In this document: in pieces, positions 52,108-58,501 of the stretch | How positions within the stretch are numbered: the first letter of the stretch is position 1 | Layout: each line of letters opens with the position of its first letter | Source: Flavobacterium sp. ACN2 | GTDB lineage: Bacteria; Bacteroidota; Bacteroidia; Flavobacteriales; Flavobacteriaceae | Length of the DNA stretch: 64,000 bases | Direction of reading: 5' to 3' | NCBI RefSeq assembly: GCF_002303885.1 | Contig: NZ_MRCM01000006.1 | Coordinates: 124,001 to 188,000, forward strand | The notes under the pieces: model-generated | Told to the model about the DNA's origin: nothing | Databases searched by the model: none | The model's input: only the letters and a program-made list of their open reading frames with translations | Translations under genes and position numbers: made by a program

Positions 52108-52851
52108 TTACTTTTTAATTAAATCACAATACCAAAATCCAAAATCAAAAGCAGTTTCATCATTGGTATCGCAAGCTGTGTTTGACGAATCTTTCTTTTC
52201 TGGTTTTTCATATTTTCGATAAACAATTTCGCCAATTTCAAAATCAATTGGTTTAGAAAATATTGGCCCGTCAAAAGTAAAAGTATGAAATTCACCGTTT
52301 TCACCACAAACATCTACATTTTTAGGTAAGTCATTTATGAAATCCTGATCGATAACTCTACCAACAAAACTTTTGTCTAAATATTTTTCGTTTACACAAA
52401 CCACAATTGTTTTGAATCCCAATGCAATAAACTCGTGAATTAAATCTTGAGTTGGAATTTTCCAGATTGGAAAAACACCTTTTAAGCCAATTTTTGCCAA
52501 CTGATTTTCGCGATATTGACGTAAATCTTCCAGAAAAATATCTCCAAAAATAGAATGTGTTATTCCGTTTTCTTTTAATTCGGTTAAGACTTCAGTCATC
52601 ACTTTTTCATAAACTTCCATAGTTGGCATTTCTGGAACTTCAAGAATTTTTAACGGAATTCCGATGCTTTGCGCTTGTTCCTGTAATAGTTCAACGCGAA
52701 TTCCGTGCATCGAAATGCGCTGATACTGCTGGTTTACACTTGTTAGCAAATATTCTATCTGAAAATCAGTATTTTGAAGTGTTTTGTATAAGGCTAGAGC
52801 AGAATCTTTACCGCTGCTCCAGTTAAATAAGGCTTTTTGAGGTATAGACAC
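52108..52851 (-). CDS. DPH6-like N-type ATP pyrophosphatase
   Basis: A 247-residue protein with the PP-loop motif FNWSSGKDSALALYK at the N-terminus and the GDIFLEDLRQYRENQL segment of the diphthine-ammonia ligase (DPH6) family. Eukaryotes use this enzyme to make diphthamide, but bacteria have no diphthamide, so the bacterial substrate must differ and is unknown. A Cys occurs in ACDTNDE near the C-terminus. First gene of a three-gene operon with a lipoprotein and a HEAGH protein. Confidence 0.85.
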   Translation of the reverse strand: MSIPQKALFNWSSGKDSALALYKTLQNTDFQIEYLLTSVNQQYQRISMHGIRVELLQEQAQSIGIPLKILEVPEMPTMEVYEKVMTEVLTELKENGITHSIFGDIFLEDLRQYRENQLAKIGLKGVFPIWKIPTQDLIHEFIALGFKTIVVCVNEKYLDKSFVGRVIDQDFINDLPKNVDVCGENGEFHTFTFDGPIFSKPIDFEIGEIVYRKYEKPEKKDSSNTACDTNDETAFDFGFWYCDLIKK

Positions 52852-52945
52852 GATTTGCGGTTTTATATGGTAAACTTACAAATTTCATTCTACTTGTAAA
52901 GGAAACCTTTTGTAACTTTGGGTTTTCGCCTTCAAATTTGTTTCA

Positions 52946-55009
52946 ATGAAATACATTTTTTTATTATTCACTGGTTTTCTTTTTGCACAACAAACGCAAT
53001 ACGTCGATTTTAAATCTGTTTCAGGACAATTGTCTTTAAATTCAAAAGAAAAAACAGTTTCGGGTGCTGTCGATTTTCAATTTGAGGTTTTAAAGGATTG
53101 TGATACGATTTCGATTGACGCTAAAAACATGGAATTCTCGAATGTGAAAATCAACGAGAAAGAAATCATTTTCATTAATACAACCAAACAATTAAAATTG
53201 GTTTTTCCATTTAAAAAAGGAGAAAATCGTCTAACTTTTAATTATTCAACAAAACCAAAACAAGCCTTGTATTTTGTGGATATGGAAAATGACGAAGTAC
53301 AAATCTGGACACAAGGGCAGGGAAGATACACGAGCAATTGGTTTCCGAGTTTTGACGATGTGAATGAAAAATTGATTTTTAATCTAGGCATTTCTTACGA
53401 TAAAGACTATCAAGTAGTTTCAAACGGGGTTTTAAAAGAAAAAACAGCTAACGGAAATCTAAATCACTGGCAATATCAGATGGAGAAGCCAATGAGTTCG
53501 TATTTGTTAATGCTGGCAATCGGAAAATATGATAAAAAAGAGTTTAAATCTAAAAGCAGAATACCTTTAGAATATTATTACGAGCCTAAAGATGCAGATC
53601 GTTTTGAACCCACTTATCGTTATTCAAAACGAATTTTTGATTTTCTGGAAAAAGAAATTGGCGTAAAATATCCTTGGAAGATTAACAGACAGATTCCTGT
53701 TAGAGACTTTTTGTATGCTGGAATGGAGAATACAACTTCAACTCTTTTTGCAACACGATATGTAGTAGATTCAACAGGTTTTTGCGATCGAAATTATACC
53801 AATGTAGATGCGCATGAATTGGCGCATCATTGGTTTGGAGATTTGATTACAGCTGAAAGTAGTACGCACCATTGGCTTCAGGAAGGATTTGCAACATACT
53901 TTGCCTTGCTTGCTGAAAAAGATATTTACGGAGAAGATTACTTTTATTCTAAATTATACGATACGGCACAGCAGATAAAATTTGCTTCTCGCACCGATAC
54001 TATTCCAGTTTTAAATCCAAAAGCAAGTTCGCTGACATTTTACGAAAAAGGAGCTTGGGCGTTATTCGTTTTGCATGAATCTATTGGAGATAAGGCGTTT
54101 AAAAAAGCAATTAAAAGTTATTTAAATAAATACGCTTATCAAACCGTAAACACACAGAATTTTTTCGACGAGATAAAAAAAGTATCTGATTTCGATTTGG
54201 ATAAATTTCAAAAAACTTGGCTGGAATCAACTGCTTTTGATACGCCGACTGCAAATGCTTTATTAAGTAAAAACGAAGCAATCCAAAAAAGATTGGAAAT
54301 CGATAAATTGAAAAAAACGCCATTAGGAGAGAAAACAGATATCTTGAAAAACGTTTTAGAATCAGATGTTTACCAATCTGTAAAAGAAGCGGTTGTTGAT
54401 CAGTTGGAAAATGAAAAATACGAAGACAAAAAGTCGCTTTTGCTTTTAGCAATGCAAACCAATAATATTAAAGTCCGTCAAAATCTTGCTGGATCTTTAA
54501 CCAAAGTTCCAGAAGATTTTAGAGCAAATTATGAAACACTTTTAGATGATAAATCCTATCAGACACAAGAAGCAGCACTGTATTGGTTGTGGAGAAATTT
54601 CCCCAATCATAGAACAGGATATTTGGATAAATCTAAAAATTGGATTGGTTTTAATGATTATAATCTAAGAACGTTGTGGCTTTCTCTTGCTTTGTCAACA
54701 CCAAACTATAGTAATGATCCAGATTCTTTAGTAAATGAGTTGATTGCGTTTTCGTCTACCAAATATGAAGCTACAACACGACAAAATGCTTTAGAAAAGT
54801 TAATAGCCTTCAAAATTATTAACGATCAGGTTTTGAGTAATTTAGTTGGCGCTACTACACACCATATGTGGCAGTTTTCAAAATTTGGAAGAGACACAAT
54901 TAGACTTCTGCTAAAAAATCCTGAAATGCGTGCTTCATTTAATAGAATTTTACCTAATTTGACACCCGATGAGCAATTCCAGTTGAATCGTTTGTTGAAA
55001 GAGCTTTAG
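52946..55009 (+). CDS. M1 family metallopeptidase (aminopeptidase)
   Basis: A 687-residue secreted aminopeptidase. A short signal peptide (MKYIFLLFTGFLFAQ) precedes an M1 N-terminal beta domain. Substrate recognition is GMENTTS and the zinc site is HELAHHWFGD with the third ligand Glu in WLQEGFATYF. The C-terminal helical repeat part (about 430-687) is ARM/HEAT-like. It removes N-terminal residues from peptides in the periplasm. Monocistronic, with a heptamer hairpin at its 3' end. Confidence 0.93.
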   Translation: MKYIFLLFTGFLFAQQTQYVDFKSVSGQLSLNSKEKTVSGAVDFQFEVLKDCDTISIDAKNMEFSNVKINEKEIIFINTTKQLKLVFPFKKGENRLTFNYSTKPKQALYFVDMENDEVQIWTQGQGRYTSNWFPSFDDVNEKLIFNLGISYDKDYQVVSNGVLKEKTANGNLNHWQYQMEKPMSSYLLMLAIGKYDKKEFKSKSRIPLEYYYEPKDADRFEPTYRYSKRIFDFLEKEIGVKYPWKINRQIPVRDFLYAGMENTTSTLFATRYVVDSTGFCDRNYTNVDAHELAHHWFGDLITAESSTHHWLQEGFATYFALLAEKDIYGEDYFYSKLYDTAQQIKFASRTDTIPVLNPKASSLTFYEKGAWALFVLHESIGDKAFKKAIKSYLNKYAYQTVNTQNFFDEIKKVSDFDLDKFQKTWLESTAFDTPTANALLSKNEAIQKRLEIDKLKKTPLGEKTDILKNVLESDVYQSVKEAVVDQLENEKYEDKKSLLLLAMQTNNIKVRQNLAGSLTKVPEDFRANYETLLDDKSYQTQEAALYWLWRNFPNHRTGYLDKSKNWIGFNDYNLRTLWLSLALSTPNYSNDPDSLVNELIAFSSTKYEATTRQNALEKLIAFKIINDQVLSNLVGATTHHMWQFSKFGRDTIRLLLKNPEMRASFNRILPNLTPDEQFQLNRLLKEL

Positions 55010-55010
55010 A

Positions 55011-55077
55011 GAATAGAGAATAGAAAATAGAAAAATAGATTGAGTAGAAGTCTTTTTTCTATATTCTATATTCTTTC
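55011..55077. repeat. Heptamer hairpin element H
   Basis: GAATAGA, GAATAGA, AAATAGA and a variant (55011-55039), then TTCTATA, TTCTATA, TTCTTTC (55057-55077) as the opposite arm. It starts one base after the M1 peptidase stop codon. Confidence 0.8.
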
Positions 55078-55118
55078 AGCTTAAATAAAATCCAAAAACA
55101 AAACCTATATTACAATTT

Positions 55119-56027
55119 ATGAGAGCATTGGTTATTTCAGGTGGTGGCAGTAAAGGCGCATTTGCCGGCGGTGTTGCCCAGTATCTAATAGAAGAAAAGA
55201 AACATGAATACGATTTATTTATAGGAACTTCTACTGGAAGTTTATTGATTCCGCATTTAGCTCTCGGTCATATCAAAAAAATACATTCTGTATACACCAA
55301 TGTTACCATGTCAAGTATCTTCAATATTTGCCCATTTGTGGTGAAATCCAAAGATGGAGTTGACATTGTGACAATTAATCACTTTAATGTATTACGTCAG
55401 TTTTTTAAAGGAAAACGAACTTTTGGAGAAAGTAAAGGGTTGAAAAAGTATATTCAGAATAATTTTTCTCTTTCTGATTTTAATAAACTCAAAAAATTAA
55501 AAACCGACGTTATCGTTACGGTAACCAATTTTACTAAAAACGAATCAGAATATAAATCGGTAAAAGACTGTACGTACGAAGAATTTTGCGAGTGGTCTTG
55601 GATATCGAGTAATTATGTTCCTTTTATGAGTTTGGTTGAAAAAAATAACTGCGAATATGGTGATGGTGGATTTTCAAGCTTAGTTCCAATACGTGAAGCA
55701 ATTAACAGAGGAGCTACAGAAATAGACGTAATTGTGCTTGAAACGGAGGTTAATACAACTAAAACAGTAATCGGGAAGAATCCGTTTTCATTAATGATCG
55801 ATTTGTTCCGAATTGCCTTAGATCAGGTTGAAAAACATGATATTGCTATAGGAAAACTTATGGCAAATAATAAGAATGTAAAACTAAATTTATATTACAC
55901 TCCCATAAAATTAACCGATAATGCCTTGATTTTTAATAAAGAGGTAATGAAAGAATGGTGGGAACAAGGTTATGAGTACGCTCAGAATAAGTCTGAAGTA
56001 ATGAGCGACAATAAGATATTTATTTAA
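55119..56027 (+). CDS. Patatin-like phospholipase
   Basis: A 302-residue lipid hydrolase. The oxyanion loop GGGSKGAFAGG starts near residue 7, the nucleophile elbow is GTSTG (FIGTSTGSLL) and the catalytic Asp is in YGDGGFSS. No signal peptide is present, so it is probably cytoplasmic. It hydrolyses acyl ester bonds in phospholipids or other lipids; substrate unknown. The 3' end faces a convergent hypothetical gene across element I. Confidence 0.92.
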   Translation: MRALVISGGGSKGAFAGGVAQYLIEEKKHEYDLFIGTSTGSLLIPHLALGHIKKIHSVYTNVTMSSIFNICPFVVKSKDGVDIVTINHFNVLRQFFKGKRTFGESKGLKKYIQNNFSLSDFNKLKKLKTDVIVTVTNFTKNESEYKSVKDCTYEEFCEWSWISSNYVPFMSLVEKNNCEYGDGGFSSLVPIREAINRGATEIDVIVLETEVNTTKTVIGKNPFSLMIDLFRIALDQVEKHDIAIGKLMANNKNVKLNLYYTPIKLTDNALIFNKEVMKEWWEQGYEYAQNKSEVMSDNKIFI

Positions 56028-56100
56028 GATTGTAGATTTTAGATTTAAGAGTTCAGATTTAGAAAAACCAACCTAAAATCTAAAATCTACAATCTTAAAT
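56022..56100. repeat. Perfect inverted heptamer element I
   Basis: A 25-bp left arm (56022-56046) and its exact reverse complement (56076-56100), made of TTTAGA-type units and with a 29-nt loop. It overlaps the end of the patatin gene and can terminate both convergent genes. Confidence 0.9.
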
Positions 56101-56104
56101 ATTT

Positions 56105-56629
56105 TTAATACCAAAGTTCTGCAACTTCACTTTTAATGAAACTTAAAGCGGCATTACTTGGAGATTGTTTTTCTAGTAAATCATTCAAGATTACTTCACG
56201 AAGTTTATCAGCATTTTCAACTTTATCGCTCATGGCAGCTTTACGAATCATTTGGATTGTTGCATTTTTTGCAGTTATAATGATTGTCCAGCAGTCTTCT
56301 GACATATAAATCTGCTGTGTTAAATTGTGCTCGAATTCTTGTTCAATTTGGTCAATTACATAATTTTCGTAATCATGTTTATTTTGAGAAATAGGAGAAA
56401 CTCTGATTAATAATTTGGTCAAGTTGATACGCTCCAAAAATAAAGTCATACGCTCGTAAGCCTGTAAACGTAGTGGCAACGACTCTTTGTGTGCTTGTTT
56501 GTTTAATAAAAAAGCACGTTTTCTGTCATTGTTTTTAATATGTAACTCAAAAAAACGATAAGCTACAACTCCTGTAACTAAGGCTGGTAAAGTATAACTC
56601 GCAAGTTCTATTATTTTGTTGAAATCCAT
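56105..56629 (-). CDS. Hypothetical membrane-anchored protein
   Basis: A protein of 174 residues from the ATG at 56629 (MDFNKIIELASYT); the longer ORF to 56698 adds a non-coding-looking stretch across the promoter. One N-terminal membrane segment (TLPALVTGVVAYRFF) is followed by a charged, helical cytoplasmic part (SLPLRLQAYERMTLFLERIN). I do not recognise a characterised family, although it looks conserved among Flavobacterium. Function unknown. Confidence 0.7.
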   Translation of the reverse strand: MDFNKIIELASYTLPALVTGVVAYRFFELHIKNNDRKRAFLLNKQAHKESLPLRLQAYERMTLFLERINLTKLLIRVSPISQNKHDYENYVIDQIEQEFEHNLTQQIYMSEDCWTIIITAKNATIQMIRKAAMSDKVENADKLREVILNDLLEKQSPSNAALSFIKSEVAELWY

Positions 56630-56645
56630 TTGAATAATTTTTAAG

Positions 56646-56675
56646 CAAAAATATACTTTTTGATCAAAAATCAAC
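56646..56675 (-). promoter_or_regulatory. Promoter of the hypothetical membrane protein gene
   Basis: Read leftward: GTTG (56675-56672), an 18-nt spacer, TATTTTTG (56653-56646), an exact -7 box. Transcription would start near 56640, 11 nt before the ATG at 56629, which supports the shorter start. Confidence 0.55.
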
Positions 56676-56709
56676 TTTAAATTTATGGTAATAAACAAAA
56701 AGGAAGATG

Positions 56710-56717
56710 TACTTTTG
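56710..56717 (+). promoter_or_regulatory. -7 box (TACTTTTG) of the TSUP transporter gene
   Basis: An exact TAnnTTTG match 36 nt before the start codon at 56754. Confidence 0.45.
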
Positions 56718-56753
56718 CAACTTGTTTTTTATTGAGACCAAAATATATTTTTA

Positions 56754-57521
56754 ATGGATTCATACTTAATACTTTTTCTTTGTTTGGCGGCGTTTGCTGC
56801 AGGATTTATTGATGCAATTGTAGGCGGCGGCGGATTAATCCAAACACCAATGGGATTAATTTTATTACCAAATCTTCCTGTTTCGACTGTAGTTGGAACC
56901 TTGAAAATTCCAGCATTTAGCGGAACTGCTTTTGCCGCTTTTCAATATTTAAAGAAAGTAGTGATTCAGTGGAAACTGTTAATTATTATGATGTGTTTGG
57001 CGGTTCCGTCGGCATTTTTAGGATCTACAATTTTGACCATGGTAAGCAATGATTTTATGAAACCGCTTTTGTTGGTGGTTTTATCGTTGTTATTTGTATA
57101 TACTTATGCCAAGAAAAATTTCGGACAGCATGTTGCTAAAGACCATTCGATGACAACCCAAATATTTTATGCTGTTGTTATTAGTATAATTGTTGGATTT
57201 TACGACGGATTTATCGGACCTGGAACTGGAAGTTTCTTTGTTGTAGCTTTTATTGCTCTTTTAGGATTCGATTTTCTTCACGCTTCTGCGAATGCTAAAA
57301 TGGTAAATTTAGCAACCAATTTCGGTTCGATTTGCCTATTTATGATTAAAGGAAAAATCATCTGGAGCATTGCAATTCCGATGGCAATTAGCAATGGATT
57401 GGGAGGTTGGCTCGGAGCAAAACTAGCCATCAACAAAGGAAACGGATTTATTAGAATTTTCTTTTTGATAGTTGTTGTGGGTACTTTGATTCGATTTGCT
57501 TATGATGTGTTTTTTAAGTAA
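56754..57521 (+). CDS. TauE/SafE (TSUP) family membrane transporter
   Basis: A 255-residue protein with eight predicted helices. The family's two-fold signature is visible: AGFIDAIVGGGGLIQTPMGL in the first half and VGFYDGFIGPGTGSFFVVAF in the second. TSUP proteins move sulfite, sulfonates or organic acids; the substrate is not evident. Monocistronic, followed directly by octamer element J. Confidence 0.93.
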   Translation: MDSYLILFLCLAAFAAGFIDAIVGGGGLIQTPMGLILLPNLPVSTVVGTLKIPAFSGTAFAAFQYLKKVVIQWKLLIIMMCLAVPSAFLGSTILTMVSNDFMKPLLLVVLSLLFVYTYAKKNFGQHVAKDHSMTTQIFYAVVISIIVGFYDGFIGPGTGSFFVVAFIALLGFDFLHASANAKMVNLATNFGSICLFMIKGKIIWSIAIPMAISNGLGGWLGAKLAINKGNGFIRIFFLIVVVGTLIRFAYDVFFK

Positions 57522-57523
57522 GA

Positions 57524-57562
57524 TTCTAAGATTCTGAGTTGCTAAGGTTCTAAGATGCTTAG
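57524..57562. repeat. Octamer repeat element J (left flank of the TA cassette)
   Basis: TTCTAAGA, TTCTGAGT, TGCTAAGG, TTCTAAGA, TGCTTAG, in forward (CTAAG) orientation, starting 3 nt after the TSUP stop codon. Element K at 58405 is the same type in opposite orientation. Confidence 0.85.
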
Positions 57563-57579
57563 TTTTCTATTTTTTGAAC

Positions 57580-57624
57580 TTATAGTTAAAGTTGTTTTTT
57601 GTAACTATAAATTGACTATTTTTG
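57580..57624 (+). promoter_or_regulatory. Antitoxin promoter and candidate operator
   Basis: TATTTTTG (57617-57624) is an exact -7 box and TTTG lies at 57598-57601 (15-nt spacer, short). A perfect 9-bp inverted repeat TTATAGTTA (57580-57588) / TAACTATAA (57602-57610) covers the -33 region. Antitoxins usually repress their own promoter by such sites. Confidence 0.5.
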
Positions 57625-57655
57625 TATCATATTTTGAGAATTTAATTTACGAAAA

Positions 57656-57955
57656 ATGATAGAAATAGTTGAAAATTATGAGAATTACATTAATTCGTTG
57701 CCCGAACTAATAGATAAATCTTATTACAAAACAGAGTTTTTTATTCAAAAACTAGGATTAAAACACGCAACTTATTATAGAAAATTGAAATCTAATAGTT
57801 TTACACATCAAGAAGTAAAGCTAATTACTTCTTTACTATTTCCCGAAGAAATTTTAATGCAGGAATTACAAAAAAGTCAAGAAGATATAAAAGCTGGAAG
57901 AACAGTAGATTTTGAAGATTTTAAACAAAAATTAAGAGCTAAGTATAATATCTAA
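57656..57955 (+). CDS. Putative antitoxin (HTH plus toxin-binding tail)
   Basis: A 99-residue protein. Residues about 22-60 look like an XRE-type helix-turn-helix (KTEFFIQKLGLKHATYYRKL, then SNSFTHQEVKLI). The last 25 residues (SQEDIKAGRTVDFEDFKQKL) resemble the toxin-neutralising tails of RelB/Phd-type antitoxins. The gene converges on a RelE/ParE-type gene and overlaps it by 24 nt at the 3' ends. I infer a toxin-antitoxin pair; experimental proof is lacking. Confidence 0.72.
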   Translation: MIEIVENYENYINSLPELIDKSYYKTEFFIQKLGLKHATYYRKLKSNSFTHQEVKLITSLLFPEEILMQELQKSQEDIKAGRTVDFEDFKQKLRAKYNI

Positions 57956-58219
57956 TTCCAAGGGATTTCTTTTATTGTCCCAGAATAGAGCAATATAAAT
58001 TGTTTTTTCTTCTATTAAATAGAATAAAAATACTTGATTTGATATTGGAAATTTTCTATAAGAAGTTTTTTTATATTTAGAACCTATGAAATTATTCTGA
58101 ATAATTACTTCTATTGTGGAGATGGTTTGATTTGAAAACTTAGCAGCTTTTTGATCACTATAGTTACTAATAATTTGCGAAAATGTCTTTTCGGCATTTT
58201 CTGTTAATTTTACTTTCAT
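57932..58219 (-). CDS. RelE/ParE family toxin
   Basis: A 95-residue protein with the ParE/RelE pattern: KLTENAEKTFSQIISNYSDQ at the start (beta strand and first helices), a basic middle (GSKYKKTSYRKFP), then FLFYLIEEKTIYIALFWDNK and RNPLEL at the end, the classical strand order and closing DxRxNPxxL. RelE acts on ribosome-bound mRNA, ParE on gyrase; which applies is unknown. It is on the opposite strand from its presumed antitoxin, with its own -7 box, and the last 8 codons of both genes overlap in antiparallel register. Confidence 0.8.
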   Translation of the reverse strand: MKVKLTENAEKTFSQIISNYSDQKAAKFSNQTISTIEVIIQNNFIGSKYKKTSYRKFPISNQVFLFYLIEEKTIYIALFWDNKRNPLELDIILSS

Positions 58220-58237
58220 TTGCTTTTACATAAGTTG

Positions 58238-58245
58238 CAAATATA
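58238..58245 (-). promoter_or_regulatory. -7 box (TATATTTG) of the toxin gene
   Basis: Read leftward, TATATTTG is an exact match 18 nt before the toxin start codon, giving a very short leader. It suggests that the toxin is transcribed from its own promoter. The nearest TTTG is 25 nt upstream, further than usual. Confidence 0.5.
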
Positions 58246-58296
58246 AAAATAATTTTAAAGAATTTTCTTTCAAAAAAAATCAACAACAATTGCTTG

Positions 58297-58363
58297 GATT
58301 TTAGCCCCGATTGAGGCGGTATCCTCGTAGCGGAGCGGAGAGATAAAGCCGAAAGCGGGAAAC
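58297..58363 (+). ncRNA. Flavo-1-like structured RNA
   Basis: A GC-rich island in AT-rich DNA. The sequence begins TTTTAGCCCCGATTGAGGCG and ends GCCGAAAGCGGGAAA. CCCG (58306-58309) can pair with CGGG (58356-58359), GGC/TATC with GATA/GCC, and an inner hairpin CTC-GAG closes GTAGCGGAGCG. This phrase recurs between genes in Flavobacterium and resembles the Rfam Flavo-1 motif as I remember it. No match was computed. Confidence 0.5.
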
Positions 58364-58404
58364 CATGTCTAATAAAATGCCATTTGTTTGGCTTCAAAAA
58401 AAAA

Positions 58405-58457
58405 CTTAGCATCTTAGAATCTTAGGAACTTAGAACCTTCCAAAAGCATCTTAGGAA
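58405..58457. repeat. Octamer repeat element K (right flank of the TA cassette)
   Basis: CTTAGCAT, CTTAGAAT, CTTAGGAA, CTTAGAAC and, after a gap, CTTAGGAA, in the orientation opposite to element J. It lies just upstream of the helicase gene. Confidence 0.85.
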
Positions 58458-58501
58458 CTTTCTTTTTTAATTCTTATTTTTGCATAAAAGGAGAAAATTA
58501 C

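Noticed and set aside
57524..58457. Insertion sequence with terminal inverted repeats
   Set aside because: The flanking octamers resemble ITRs but there is no transposase, and the same repeats occur elsewhere without cargo.
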